Shown here one piece after another: positions 8,847 through 18,339 of a DNA stretch of 64,000 nucleotides. Below the pieces are notes generated by a model. It ran no database searches, had not been told where the DNA came from, and saw only the letters and a list, made by a program, of their open reading frames with translations. The number at the start of each line of letters is the position of its first letter. Within the stretch, counting starts at the first letter, position 1. Made by a program: the position numbers and the translations under genes. Origin of the DNA: Paenibacillus woosongensis (GTDB lineage: Bacteria; Bacillota; Bacilli; Paenibacillales; Paenibacillaceae); the NCBI RefSeq assembly GCF_030122845.1, contig NZ_CP126084.1, forward strand, positions 1,922,001 to 1,986,000. Direction: 5' to 3'.

Positions 8847-9722
8847 ATGCAAACATTAAGAGGAACGAAGCTGGCGATATTTTTCGGATTGTTTCCTGCC
8901 TTGTTGATTTACTTGGGAATAGCCATCGTTCCGATCGGGTTGTCCTTATACTACTCCGTGATGAACTGGAATGGTATCGGGTCGATGGCGTTTGTCGGCA
9001 TCGATAATTACGTAAAGATTCTGAGCAATGCCACCTTCTGGCTGTCCGTGAAAAATAACGTCATTATTATGGTTACCGGCTTGATCGGCCAGCTCCCGCT
9101 TGGTTTGCTGCTGGCGCTGTTGCTAAGCCGCGGGCTTCGAGGCTCCGGGTTTTTCCGGACGATCGGTTTTATGCCTGTCGTAATTTCCTCCGTTATGGTC
9201 TCCCTGATCTGGGGAATGATTTACAACACGGAGTACGGGATGCTGAACAATCTGCTTGCAGCTGTAGGCTTGGAGAGCTGGCAGCAGAACTGGCTTGGCG
9301 ATGATAAATGGTCGATGCTGTCGATCAGTATCGCTTATATTTGGCAAAACTGCGGACTGTATATGGTTATTTTTCTGGCTGCTCTGCAAAGTATACCTGA
9401 TGAGGTCAATGAGGCAGCAGAACTGGACGGAGCTACCGGATTCAAACGGACGATGCGGATTACAATTCCGATGATCCGCAGCACCATTATGGTGTGCGTC
9501 GTCTACAGTATCAGTAATTCCTTCCGGGTATTTGACCTTATCCAGATTTTGACGGGCGGAGGTCCGGCGCATCAAACCGAGGTTATGACGATTTATATGT
9601 ACAACAGTGCTTTCATGAACATGCGCTACGGTTACGGCAGCGCGGTTTCCATTCTGATTTTGCTGTTCAGTCTCGTTGTCATTTCAGTAATGAACCGGCT
9701 GGGCAGTGAGAAAGATGCTTAA
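8847..9722 (+). CDS. ABC sugar transporter permease (MalF/UgpA type)
   Basis: A 291-aa inner-membrane permease with about six transmembrane helices. The cytoplasmic EAA loop is visible as EAAELDGATGFKRTMRITIPMI, shown here only to mark the EAA and following glycine region that docks on the ATPase. It starts at ATG 8847 with AAAGGAGG upstream and is followed after 18 bases by the second permease. Together they form the heterodimeric channel for the sugar delivered by the 7417-8730 lipoprotein. Confidence 0.92.
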   Translation: MQTLRGTKLAIFFGLFPALLIYLGIAIVPIGLSLYYSVMNWNGIGSMAFVGIDNYVKILSNATFWLSVKNNVIIMVTGLIGQLPLGLLLALLLSRGLRGSGFFRTIGFMPVVISSVMVSLIWGMIYNTEYGMLNNLLAAVGLESWQQNWLGDDKWSMLSISIAYIWQNCGLYMVIFLAALQSIPDEVNEAAELDGATGFKRTMRITIPMIRSTIMVCVVYSISNSFRVFDLIQILTGGGPAHQTEVMTIYMYNSAFMNMRYGYGSAVSILILLFSLVVISVMNRLGSEKDA

Positions 9723-9740
9723 GGAAAGGAGGTATAAGCC

Positions 9741-10571
9741 GTGAAGAAGAAGTCTGGGCTGTTCCAGTTATTCGCATACACATTTCTGAGCCTGTTCGCT
9801 ATTATGAATATAGTTCCTCTTTTTTGGATGGTGGTTAACTCCTTGAAGAAAGAACAGGAGTACGCGGCAAATCCGTTTTCGTTCCCGACGAGCCTGCAAT
9901 TTTCGAATTACATGCAGGCGTGGAAGGTTGCCAACATGGATGTGTATTTTTTCAACAGTATTCTCGTTACTTTTGTCTCCTTGATTGTGACTGTATTATT
10001 GGGGGCATTGGCTGCTTATTTTCTATCCCGGTTCAAATTCAAGCTTCGCGGGCTGACTTACAGCTTATTTCTGCTGGGGATGCTCGTCCCGATTCATGCC
10101 ACATTGATTCCGATTTTTCTGATTATGCAGAAGCTGCATTTAATTGATACCTATTTGTCGCTGATTTTGCCGTATACGGCATTTCATTTGTCCTTGACCG
10201 TTTTCATTCTGGAAGGCTTCATGAGAGGATTTCCTAAAGATATGGAAGAATCCGGCGTGATGGACGGGGCGGGGATATACCGCATATTCTGGTCAATTAT
10301 TTTGCCGATTACGAGGCCCGCACTGGCCACGGTCGTTATTCTGAATTTTATCTACAATTGGAACGAATATTTATTTGCACTCGTGTTGATCACATCATCC
10401 GAGTTTAAGACGCTGCCGCTCGGACTCGCCAATTTTGTCGGCATCGAAACGGCAAGTTTGACTTTGCAGATGGCCGCGCTGACGATCGCCCTGATTCCGA
10501 TTATTATTTTCTACCTGCTGCTGCAGAAGCAACTGGTTAACGGAATGACGGCGGGAGCTGTGAAGGGCTAA
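9741..10571 (+). CDS. ABC sugar transporter permease (MalG/UgpE type)
   Basis: A 276-aa permease with about six membrane helices and the MalG-type EAA loop in its second half (MEESGVMDGAGIYRIF, then LPITRPA). It starts at GTG 9741 with AAGGAGG 7 bases upstream. It partners with the 8847-9722 permease. A 53-base gap separates it from the sensor kinase gene, so transport and sensing genes are likely co-transcribed. Confidence 0.92.
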   Translation: MKKKSGLFQLFAYTFLSLFAIMNIVPLFWMVVNSLKKEQEYAANPFSFPTSLQFSNYMQAWKVANMDVYFFNSILVTFVSLIVTVLLGALAAYFLSRFKFKLRGLTYSLFLLGMLVPIHATLIPIFLIMQKLHLIDTYLSLILPYTAFHLSLTVFILEGFMRGFPKDMEESGVMDGAGIYRIFWSIILPITRPALATVVILNFIYNWNEYLFALVLITSSEFKTLPLGLANFVGIETASLTLQMAALTIALIPIIIFYLLLQKQLVNGMTAGAVKG

Positions 10572-10624
10572 TTCTAAGCTGATGCAAAGGCCGGGCCGGG
10601 GTAGCGCAGGAAGGAGAACAGCTA

Positions 10625-12430
10625 ATGGGGACAACCATGGGAAGGCTCCTGGGCAGCTTTGGCTTAAAGCGAAAAGCGCTTGTCATTTTTCTGCTCTTTG
10701 TCATTCTGCCTACCTTTGGCGTTGGTGTGGTTGTGCAGTATAAGTTTAATGAGATATTAAGAGAACAATTTATCAATTCTACGAAACGCAATTTGGATAA
10801 CGTCACTAATCAGCTTGGCGAGCAGACCAAAATGGTTGAGGATATGGCCAACTATCTTATTCTTAGCCCAGATATGCGTATGTTCCTGCGTACCTCTCCA
10901 CCGCTCAGCAGCGAACAGAGAGCGGATCTCAAGCGAAACATCGAAGGTTTTCTGACGTTTCAGCTGATGTCGAGAAGCTATATCCGTTCAATTGAAATAT
11001 CCGGGTTCAACGGCAGTTTCATCGAGATGGGTGAACCGTTCAGCGGAGATGAGACGAAATGGGAGCGGCAGGCGGATGACCGCAAGGGAGGCATCGTTTG
11101 GACGGAAGGCTATAATCTGAACAGCGACTGGTATGGCGATGTCCGAATTATGTCCATGTTCCGCATTCTGAATTCCTATAGCCAAATCACAAAGCCGGTT
11201 GGCAGGCTAACGATCCGGATGGATGAGGCGAGCATTGTTCATCTGCTGGAAAAAGGGATATTCAAGGATGGGGCGGGCACGGTATTTATTGTTGGGGACA
11301 AGGGCCAGCTAATTCTCGGCTCCAAGCTTCCCCTGGCGGATGATTTCATTCCAGGTAAGGACTTGCTGGACAAGCTGGCTACCAGCAAGGGAGGATTTGT
11401 GACTTATCTTGTTCAGGGCGAGCGCTACCTGGCGTTGTACCAAGGAATCGAGAACACGGGCTGGAAAGTGATTGCCATGATTCCGGAGACCACCGTGGCA
11501 GAGGAGTTCCTGGGCGTGAAAGTGATTATGGTGGTTATCCTGACAGCTATTCTGCTGCTCGGGCTGACGGCGCTCATTGGATTTCATTATACGATTATCT
11601 TGCCGATCCTTCGCTTGAAGAAGGAAACGAATCGCGTAATGCATGGGGATTTCAATGCCCGTGTACCCGTGAATTCCCGCGATGAAATCTCTGAGCTGAA
11701 CCGCAAGTTTAACGAAATGGTCTTTACGATCAAGCAGTTGATCGATCATAAATACAAGCTGGAGCTCCGGGAACGGGAATCCGAGCTGAAGCTGATGCAA
11801 AATCAGATGGATCCTCATTTTCTATATAACACCTTGGATATGATCCGCTGGACAGCGCGGCTGGAGAATGCTGCTAAATCCAGTCAGCTGATTGAGATGC
11901 TGTCGAAGTTTTTCCGCGCCAGCGTGAATAATGGCAGCTATCAGACTACGCTGCGCAAGGAGCTGGAATTTGCTCAATCGTATTTGTATTTGCAGCAGCG
12001 CCGCCTCGGAAACAAGCTGAAGTATTCATTATATGCGGAGGCTGATATTGGGGACGCGGTAACACTCAAAGCTACGATACAGCCCTTGGTTGAAAATTTT
12101 ATCAAGCATGGCTTCGACCGCAATAAAAAGTTTGCCGAAATTAAAGTAAGATGCTACAAGGCTGGGGACGAAATTTGGGTCGATGTGATCGATAACGGAA
12201 AAGGCATGGCGCCGGTAAGGGAAGATGAAGTGCGAAGCTCGCTGCAAAATGGGGGCAAATCCGGCAGCAGGGAGGGAGCCATGAATAACATCCATGAGAG
12301 ATTATCGATATTTTTCGGACGGGACTATGGTTTGGAGATTATAAATAACTCGGCGGAAGGAATGCGGGTGCGGCTCAGATTCCCTTGCACAACAGCCGAC
12401 AAGCATGGTGGTGAACAGCATGAGCGATAA
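10625..12430 (+). CDS. YesM-type sensor histidine kinase
   Basis: A 601-aa membrane sensor kinase. A first membrane helix (about residues 15-37) and a second (about 300-322) flank an extracellular sensor domain. A HAMP linker follows, then the His_kinase region with MDPHFLYNTLDMIRW carrying the phospho-accepting histidine, and a HATPase domain ending with DNGKGM and a GAMNNIHERL block. The YesM class typically senses sugars or sugar-bound binding proteins. AAGGAG lies 8 bases before the ATG. It overlaps the response regulator gene by 11 bases. The context suggests control of the neighbouring transporter and the GH130/GH3 genes. Confidence 0.92.
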   Translation: MGTTMGRLLGSFGLKRKALVIFLLFVILPTFGVGVVVQYKFNEILREQFINSTKRNLDNVTNQLGEQTKMVEDMANYLILSPDMRMFLRTSPPLSSEQRADLKRNIEGFLTFQLMSRSYIRSIEISGFNGSFIEMGEPFSGDETKWERQADDRKGGIVWTEGYNLNSDWYGDVRIMSMFRILNSYSQITKPVGRLTIRMDEASIVHLLEKGIFKDGAGTVFIVGDKGQLILGSKLPLADDFIPGKDLLDKLATSKGGFVTYLVQGERYLALYQGIENTGWKVIAMIPETTVAEEFLGVKVIMVVILTAILLLGLTALIGFHYTIILPILRLKKETNRVMHGDFNARVPVNSRDEISELNRKFNEMVFTIKQLIDHKYKLELRERESELKLMQNQMDPHFLYNTLDMIRWTARLENAAKSSQLIEMLSKFFRASVNNGSYQTTLRKELEFAQSYLYLQQRRLGNKLKYSLYAEADIGDAVTLKATIQPLVENFIKHGFDRNKKFAEIKVRCYKAGDEIWVDVIDNGKGMAPVREDEVRSSLQNGGKSGSREGAMNNIHERLSIFFGRDYGLEIINNSAEGMRVRLRFPCTTADKHGGEQHER

Positions 12431-14009
12431 GATGATGCCAAACAACAGACGGATCAGGATGCTAATTGTAGATGACGAGCCTGTCATTTGCGAAGGCCTT
12501 CGCTGCACGATCAATTGGGACGAACTTGGCGTTGATGTTGTAGGGGAAGCCTACGACGGGCAGGAAGCGCTGCGGCTGGTACAGGAGCATGATGTTGATT
12601 TTCTGCTCTCCGATATCCGAATGGAAGGCATGGACGGCCTGCAATTGGCCGAACAGCTGATGCAGCGGTTTCCGAGAGTTAGGATCATTATAATCAGCGG
12701 TTACGAGGATTTTGAATATGCTCGTCAGGCGATTCGGCTGGGTGTCAGCGATTATTTGCTTAAGCCGGTTGATATCGAAGAACTAACCACAGTCGTAAGC
12801 AAGGTTGTGGCCAGCATTCATAAGCGGGAACAGGAAGGAGCCTCCGAGGAAGCCAAGCTGTGGCTGCTCGATATGTTTCGTCATGGGAGCGCATACAGCA
12901 AAGAAGCACCGGCCTCGCTGCATGGGGTGCAGTTCCGTATTGTGGTGACGCAGCTGGATAATTTCTATGAAGGTTACGACACAATGCCGCCTGTTGAGTA
13001 TAAAAAGATTCAGGATAGATGGCTGCGCATGCTTCATGGCTGTTTGCAGCGTTCTGAGCTGCAGCTGGTATCCGTTTTTTATCATGAGAACCTGCTGATC
13101 ACGTTAATGCTGTCAAATGCGAAAATGGACCGGAGAGCTTGGGATGAGCTGCTGGCTGCCACCATCCTTTCCTTGCAAAAGGATATCGGCTTATATGGCG
13201 GTGCCTCGCAGCCCTATGATGATCTTGCCGATACTGCGGTTTATTGCGCCGAAGCAGCCGAGCTCCTGCCGTATTATGTTTTGGAAGGGGTTCCGTTCCT
13301 GCTTCCGGAGTATAGGGATAGGATCGGGACGAACCGGCAGCTGCCCGAGCTTGATATTGCAGGGCATGTGCAAGGAATAGTAGCCGCTTTGTTTAAGCAG
13401 GACTGGGATGAAGTGAAGGAGCAGGTCGCCTCGATGTTTCAATTTTTTCGGGAGAAACGCTTCCTGCTGCGGGACATCGTAAAAATTAATGAAGAGCTCT
13501 TTGCTTTGCTGCGCCAGCGGCTGCGCAAAAGCGGAATGACTGACTTAGAGTACGGGCATAAGGGTACCCCGAACTTGAACGTTTACAACTCTTACGCGGG
13601 GCTGGAGGTATTGGTCCTGGATGAGATTCAGCAGTTATTGCTGCTCATCGAAAAGCAGGGAATCGATAAGTCCTACTGGATTATCGAGAAGGCCAAGAAG
13701 TATATGAACGATCATTACCAATCGGATTTGAAGGCGTCCGAGGTGGCCTCCTGGCTAAAGATTACGCCTAGCTATTTCAGTTATATTTTCAAGCAGAGCA
13801 CGGGCAAAGGCTTCACAGAATATATGAACGAGGCCAAAATCGATCACGCCAAACAGCTGCTGGCCACAACCCACGACAAGGTGTTCGAAATTGCGGACAA
13901 GGTAGGTTACAAGGAATATAAATATTTTGTATCTGTGTTCAAATCGTATACAGGTATGACACCTAAAGAATATCGCGGGTTAAGCGCCAGCAAGGATGCA
14001 GGAAAGTAA
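12420..14009 (+). CDS. YesN-type response regulator with AraC DNA-binding domain
   Basis: A 529-aa response regulator. The receiver domain has the acidic DDEP pocket near the N-terminus, the phospho-acceptor aspartate in LLSDIRMEGMDG, and the LLKPVD lysine. A long middle region (about 140-420) has no clear motif. The C-terminal AraC double helix-turn-helix is complete (ASEVASWLKITPSYFS and GYKEYKYFVSVFK regions). I chose ATG 12420 rather than 12405 because GGTGGTG lies just upstream and the start overlaps the kinase stop. It is the cognate partner of the YesM-type kinase and probably activates this sugar locus. Confidence 0.92.
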   Translation: MSDKMMPNNRRIRMLIVDDEPVICEGLRCTINWDELGVDVVGEAYDGQEALRLVQEHDVDFLLSDIRMEGMDGLQLAEQLMQRFPRVRIIIISGYEDFEYARQAIRLGVSDYLLKPVDIEELTTVVSKVVASIHKREQEGASEEAKLWLLDMFRHGSAYSKEAPASLHGVQFRIVVTQLDNFYEGYDTMPPVEYKKIQDRWLRMLHGCLQRSELQLVSVFYHENLLITLMLSNAKMDRRAWDELLAATILSLQKDIGLYGGASQPYDDLADTAVYCAEAAELLPYYVLEGVPFLLPEYRDRIGTNRQLPELDIAGHVQGIVAALFKQDWDEVKEQVASMFQFFREKRFLLRDIVKINEELFALLRQRLRKSGMTDLEYGHKGTPNLNVYNSYAGLEVLVLDEIQQLLLLIEKQGIDKSYWIIEKAKKYMNDHYQSDLKASEVASWLKITPSYFSYIFKQSTGKGFTEYMNEAKIDHAKQLLATTHDKVFEIADKVGYKEYKYFVSVFKSYTGMTPKEYRGLSASKDAGK

Positions 14010-14065
14010 GCAGACGCGACTTCAACGCTAGGCTATTTCAGTATTTATGTGGGGTGATGCATAGG

Positions 14066-16381
14066 ATGGAAAAGTACAAGATGTCCTCTGTTCCCGTAGA
14101 AGAGCGGGTACAGGACTTGCTGTCCAGGATGACGCTTCAGGAGAAGGTGGGACAGTTAAACCAGCGGATGTATGGATGGGATGCCTATGTCCGAAACGAT
14201 GAAGGAATTGCACTTACCGAAGCCTTCAAGCAAGAGGTGGCCTTTGGCGGGGGCATGGGGGCGTTGTATGGATTATTCCGCAGCGATCCCTGGTCGGGAG
14301 TCAATTATGAAAACGGTATCACGGCAGCGGAAAGTGTGGAAACGGCGAACATGGTGCAGCGGTATGTTATAGAGAATACACGGCTGGGCATCCCTGTGTT
14401 GTTATCGGAGGAATGCCCGCATGGACACCAGGCGCTGGACGGTACGCTTCTGCCTGTTAACCTGGCTGTCGGCTCAACCTGGAATCCCGTGCTAATGCAG
14501 CAGGCTTATTCGCATGCAGCTGCGGAGATCAGAAGCCGGGGAGCCCATATCGGCCTTGTGTCGGCGCTGGATATTTTACAGGAGCCCCGCTGGGGACGAT
14601 CTGAGGAATGCTTTAGCGAAGACCCTCATCTGGCAGCCCGTTTCACGGAAGCTGTCGTCCGCGGGATGCAGGGTGAGACGCTGGATGACATGGCTTCTCC
14701 AAATAAGGTTGCCGTTGTGCTCAAGCATTTATGTGCGCAGGGTGCGGCACAGGGAGGGCGGAATGCAGGGCCTGCTGTGATCGGGCAGCGCGAGCTGCGC
14801 GAAATTCATTTGCCGGCCGCGAGGGCTGGAATGGCTGCAGGGGCGGCGGGTTTCATGGCGGCGTATAACGAAATAGACGGCATTCCTTGCCACGCCAACC
14901 GGGAGCTGCTCACTGGCATTTTGCGAGAGGAATGGAAATTCGACGGGATCGTGATGGCGGACGGCTGTGCGGTCGACCGGCTGCTGGCGCTGACCGGAAG
15001 CCATGAATCAGCGGCCGCATTGGCCTTGTCCTCTGGCGTGGATTTGAGTCTTTGGGACACAGCGTTCTCCACATTGGAGAGCGCCGTGAAGCAGGGGCTT
15101 GTGTCGGAAGCGCTGATTGACCAGGCGGTAAGCCGCGTGCTGCTGCTCAAGTTCCGGCTCGGCCTGTTTGATCGGCCTTATAGCGAGAAGATGCGGGCGA
15201 TTTCCGTTGTCGGCAGGCCGGAGTTTCAGCAAATAAATTTGCAGGTGGCGCGTGAATCGGCAGTGCTGCTGAAAAATGAAGGGAATTTGCTGCCCCTTGG
15301 CGAATCGGGCAGGCTGCGGCGGATTGCGGTAATCGGCCCCAATGCGGATCGTTTGTACAATCAATTGGGTGATTATACAAGCGTTCAGCGTAAAGGAACC
15401 GGGACAACGGTGCTGCAGGGCATTCGCATGTGCGCGCCGCAAGGCGTAGAGGTTGTGCACGTTTGGGGCTGCGGCATCCGCGATACATCAACGGCAGGCC
15501 TGGACGAAGCAGTGGAGGCCGCAAAAGGGGCTGATGTCGCTATTCTGGTGCTCGGCGGCAGCAGCGCACGGCAATTCGGAGGCGAATTCGACAGCAATGG
15601 AGCGGCGATCATCTCCGAGGGAAGTCCGTCTGAGATGGATTGCGGCGAAGGCGTAGATCTCGCGGAGCTTTCGCTTGGCGGATTGCAGCAGCAGCTCGCT
15701 GAGGCGGTCGCCGAAACAGGTACGCCCGTAGTGACGGTGATCATTCAAGGCCGGCCGCATGCGTTGTCCAGCATCGCTGAGAGCAGTAGTGCCTTGCTGT
15801 GCGGATGGTATCCCGGCACGGAGGGCGGTCGCGCGATCGGCGAAATTTTGTTTGGCCATGTAAATCCAAGCGGAAGGCTGCCGGTTTCGCTGCCGCGTTC
15901 ATCTGCGCAGTTGCCCGTTTATTACAATCAGAAGGATCCAGGCCGGCCGCGTACTTATGTGGATATGCCTTCTGCTGCTCTGTATCCTTTCGGGTATGGA
16001 CTAAGCTACACTACTTTCGAATACGGGCAGGTTGTCTTGTCAGAGCATGAAATTTCCACAGCCGCATTGGAAGAGGGAAAGCGGATTACGGCAACGGTAT
16101 CGGTTAAAAATACAGGGGAGCTCAGCGGGGCGGAGACGGTTCAGCTATATATCCGGGCCAGCGAATCTGGGATTACCCGGCGGTTGGCCGAACTGAAAGC
16201 CTTTCGCAAAATCGAAATTCCTCCAGGGGAGCGGCGGACGGTTAGCTTCAGTTTAGGTATAGAGGAGCTGGGATTTTGGAACCGGGAGATGAAGTTCACT
16301 GCGGAGCCATGCCAGGTTGCCGTTCAAATCGGCGGCAGTTCCAAAGATACGGCTTCAGTGAAGTTGCAGGTGACGGGCTAA
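14066..16381 (+). CDS. GH3 family beta-glucosidase/beta-xylosidase
   Basis: A 771-aa cytoplasmic glycoside hydrolase of family 3. The N-terminal barrel carries the nucleophile aspartate in GIVMADG. The alpha/beta sandwich domain starts near VLLKNEGNLLPL, and a fibronectin-III-like domain closes the protein (SVKNTGELSGAETVQLYI). It has no signal peptide. I chose ATG 14066 because GGGGTG lies 9 bases upstream; GTG 14054 and ATG 14057 are too close to it. It follows the response regulator and probably hydrolyses oligosaccharides imported by the upstream ABC transporter. Whether glucosides, xylosides or another sugar is preferred cannot be told here. Confidence 0.9.
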   Translation: MEKYKMSSVPVEERVQDLLSRMTLQEKVGQLNQRMYGWDAYVRNDEGIALTEAFKQEVAFGGGMGALYGLFRSDPWSGVNYENGITAAESVETANMVQRYVIENTRLGIPVLLSEECPHGHQALDGTLLPVNLAVGSTWNPVLMQQAYSHAAAEIRSRGAHIGLVSALDILQEPRWGRSEECFSEDPHLAARFTEAVVRGMQGETLDDMASPNKVAVVLKHLCAQGAAQGGRNAGPAVIGQRELREIHLPAARAGMAAGAAGFMAAYNEIDGIPCHANRELLTGILREEWKFDGIVMADGCAVDRLLALTGSHESAAALALSSGVDLSLWDTAFSTLESAVKQGLVSEALIDQAVSRVLLLKFRLGLFDRPYSEKMRAISVVGRPEFQQINLQVARESAVLLKNEGNLLPLGESGRLRRIAVIGPNADRLYNQLGDYTSVQRKGTGTTVLQGIRMCAPQGVEVVHVWGCGIRDTSTAGLDEAVEAAKGADVAILVLGGSSARQFGGEFDSNGAAIISEGSPSEMDCGEGVDLAELSLGGLQQQLAEAVAETGTPVVTVIIQGRPHALSSIAESSSALLCGWYPGTEGGRAIGEILFGHVNPSGRLPVSLPRSSAQLPVYYNQKDPGRPRTYVDMPSAALYPFGYGLSYTTFEYGQVVLSEHEISTAALEEGKRITATVSVKNTGELSGAETVQLYIRASESGITRRLAELKAFRKIEIPPGERRTVSFSLGIEELGFWNREMKFTAEPCQVAVQIGGSSKDTASVKLQVTG

Positions 16382-16462
16382 AAGACAAAAGGCAGCTGTC
16401 CAATCATGATGAATGTCTCCGCATATGATGTTAGTGGATATTATTTGAAAGGAGAAGACATT

Positions 16463-16702
16463 ATGGGATTGTATGCGCACCATCATAAAGGAGGACATTG
16501 CTGTCCTCCGGGAGAGGCGATTATCGATCCTCCGCAGTATGTAGTGAACGATTATTTCCATCCCCAAATCGTCCCGGTGATTCATCCGATTCAAATCATC
16601 AATAAACATCATTGCGTCCCGGTTCCTCATCATCAGTATACGGTTCAAACTAAGGATGTTTTTTGTCCCACGGATTATCGTGCGAAGAAGGGCAAAAGAT
16701 AG
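16463..16702 (+). CDS. cotD: CotD-like spore coat protein
   Basis: A 79-aa His/Pro/Cys-rich protein with the spore coat CotD pattern: HHHKGGHCCPP near the start, then repeated HP, VPVIHP and a HHCVPVPHH block. I chose ATG 16463 because AAAGGAG lies upstream; the earlier ATG at 16406 lacks a binding site. Coat proteins of this type are made in the mother cell late in sporulation. It is flanked by a terminator and is unrelated to the sugar genes before it or the nos-like genes after it. Confidence 0.85.
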   Translation: MGLYAHHHKGGHCCPPGEAIIDPPQYVVNDYFHPQIVPVIHPIQIINKHHCVPVPHHQYTVQTKDVFCPTDYRAKKGKR

Positions 16703-16723
16703 TTTGATATTTCCGAAGGCAGG

Positions 16724-16751
16724 AGCAGCTCTCAAGCAGAGCTGCTTTTTT
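16724..16751 (+). terminator. Rho-independent terminator after cotD-like gene
   Basis: A 9-bp perfect stem (AGCAGCTCT / AGAGCTGCT), a 5-base loop and six T at 16746-16751. Confidence 0.85.
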
Positions 16752-16783
16752 CTGTGTCTGCGGCATATGGAGAAATATTAGAT

Positions 16784-16799
16784 TGTCATAAAAATGACA
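16784..16799 (+). promoter_or_regulatory. Dyad TGTCA-N6-TGACA upstream of nosD
   Basis: A perfect dyad lies 134 bases upstream of the nosD-like start. Its halves fit the TnrA/GlnR half-site pattern (TGTNA ... TNACA), but the spacing is one base shorter than the 17-base consensus. It may be an operator for a different regulator. The rest of the 16752-16932 gap is AT-rich with no clear gene. Confidence 0.3.
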
Positions 16800-16932
16800 T
16801 AAAAAGAAGCGAAAATCGGCTAAAAGCGACTCTAATGGGCTATATTAGTGAGAAATGTAATAGATTATCATTTTAATCAAGTAGTTCTATACGTTTTCCA
16901 AGGAAAAAAAGGGGGCAATAGAAGTTAAGCTT

Positions 16933-18339
16933 ATGAGGAGTAAAGGAGTTGCGCGATTTCTCGTCCTTGCGGGGCTGCTCCTGCTGAATCTAGCATTTGC
17001 CGGCACAGCTTCTCCTATATTGGCGGAGTCTTCGGCGAAGGATGAAACCTTCGAGCAGCCGGTGCCATCCCTGCAGCAACTGGTGGATGAAGCAGGGCCC
17101 GGAGATACCGTCGTGCTGAACGAAGAGAAATATACAGGCCCTGTCGTCATATCCAAGAGGCTGACTATCGAAGGCGGAAAGAAGGCGATCCTCTACAATA
17201 GCACTTCGGAGGCGGCGATTCGGATTGAGGCGCCCGAAGTTATCGTACGGGGAGTCAATATTCTGCAGGAGAACGCCGGCGAAGAAACTGCGGCCGTAGC
17301 AGTTCACGCCGATCAGGCTGTTCTTGAGGAGCTCAGAATCAAAACCGCCGGCTTCGGCATCATGCTCCGTGATGCGAACCATGCTCTGCTTCAAAGCAAC
17401 GAAATCTCCTGGCTGCGCACAGAGAACGAAGCCGATGTGAAAATGGGCCAGAAGGGAAACGGCATCGATCTGTACAATTCGCATGACAACCGGATCAAGA
17501 AGAATACGATTGCCGGTATGAGGGACGGTATCTACCTGGAGAACAGCAATAGGCAGAAAATCGAAAACAATCGGCTGTACGGCTCGCGTTACGGCATCCA
17601 TTGCATGTATGTGAAGGATACGCAGATAGTTAACAACCGGGGGGAATTCAACGTAACGGGCGCTATGATCATGGGCGTTAGAGACGCCTACGTAGCGGAT
17701 AATTCCTTCGCGAAGCAAAGCCAGAACGTGAATTCGCAAGGCATTTTATTGTTCGATGTGCAAAATTCGGTCATTGAGCGAAATCTCGCCGAAGGCAACC
17801 GGGTCGGATTATATATCGAATTGTCCAAGGATAATCAAGTGATCGAAAATGCGATCGTTCGAAACTTCATCGGGATTCAATTCAAACAGGCCGAGGGCAA
17901 CAAAATACAGGCCAACGATTTCGTGGCCAATGTCATCGAAGCGGAAGCGACCGACAGCAGAGACAATGAACTGTCAGGAAATTATTGGGATTCGGCGACT
18001 GGCCTGGATATGGATAATGACGGTATTAGTGATATCCCGTACAAAATCAATCCTTTCTATCAAGAGTTGATCGCAAAGACGCCCGCTTTTCAGCTGTTCT
18101 TCCAATCGCCGGGCATGACGTTTCTGAGCGGCATGTACAGCGATCACCAGGAACGCTGGACGACGGACCGAGCGCCACAAATGAAGCTGGCATCGGCTAT
18201 GCTGCCGGTGCAAGCGGAAGATATTCAGGCTGCTTCGGATCCGGTCATTTCCGATCAAACATTAATTTTGATTATCGCTTCGATGCTGCTGGCAACAGCG
18301 GTTATAACCATACTATATTCGGGGGTATCCAAATCATGA
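16933..18339 (+). CDS. nosD: NosD-like copper-site maturation protein
   Basis: A 468-aa exported protein. It has an N-terminal signal peptide (cleavage near ILA-ES), a long right-handed parallel beta-helix with CASH/NosD repeats (many N-x-I/L turns between residues 90 and 350), a GNYWDSATGLDMDNDGISD block typical of NosD, and a C-terminal membrane helix at about 440-460. NosD works with NosF and NosY to deliver or assemble the copper-sulfur site of nitrous oxide reductase. The start ATG 16933 has only a distant GGGGG, so initiation may be weak. It overlaps nosL by 4 bases. No nosZ is present in the window. Confidence 0.88.
   Translation: MRSKGVARFLVLAGLLLLNLAFAGTASPILAESSAKDETFEQPVPSLQQLVDEAGPGDTVVLNEEKYTGPVVISKRLTIEGGKKAILYNSTSEAAIRIEAPEVIVRGVNILQENAGEETAAVAVHADQAVLEELRIKTAGFGIMLRDANHALLQSNEISWLRTENEADVKMGQKGNGIDLYNSHDNRIKKNTIAGMRDGIYLENSNRQKIENNRLYGSRYGIHCMYVKDTQIVNNRGEFNVTGAMIMGVRDAYVADNSFAKQSQNVNSQGILLFDVQNSVIERNLAEGNRVGLYIELSKDNQVIENAIVRNFIGIQFKQAEGNKIQANDFVANVIEAEATDSRDNELSGNYWDSATGLDMDNDGISDIPYKINPFYQELIAKTPAFQLFFQSPGMTFLSGMYSDHQERWTTDRAPQMKLASAMLPVQAEDIQAASDPVISDQTLILIIASMLLATAVITILYSGVSKS

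Noticed and set aside
16856-16870. Fur-box-like sequence upstream of nosD
   Set aside because: One half (ATTATCA) is perfect but the other matches only 3 of 7 bases, too weak in an AT-rich region.
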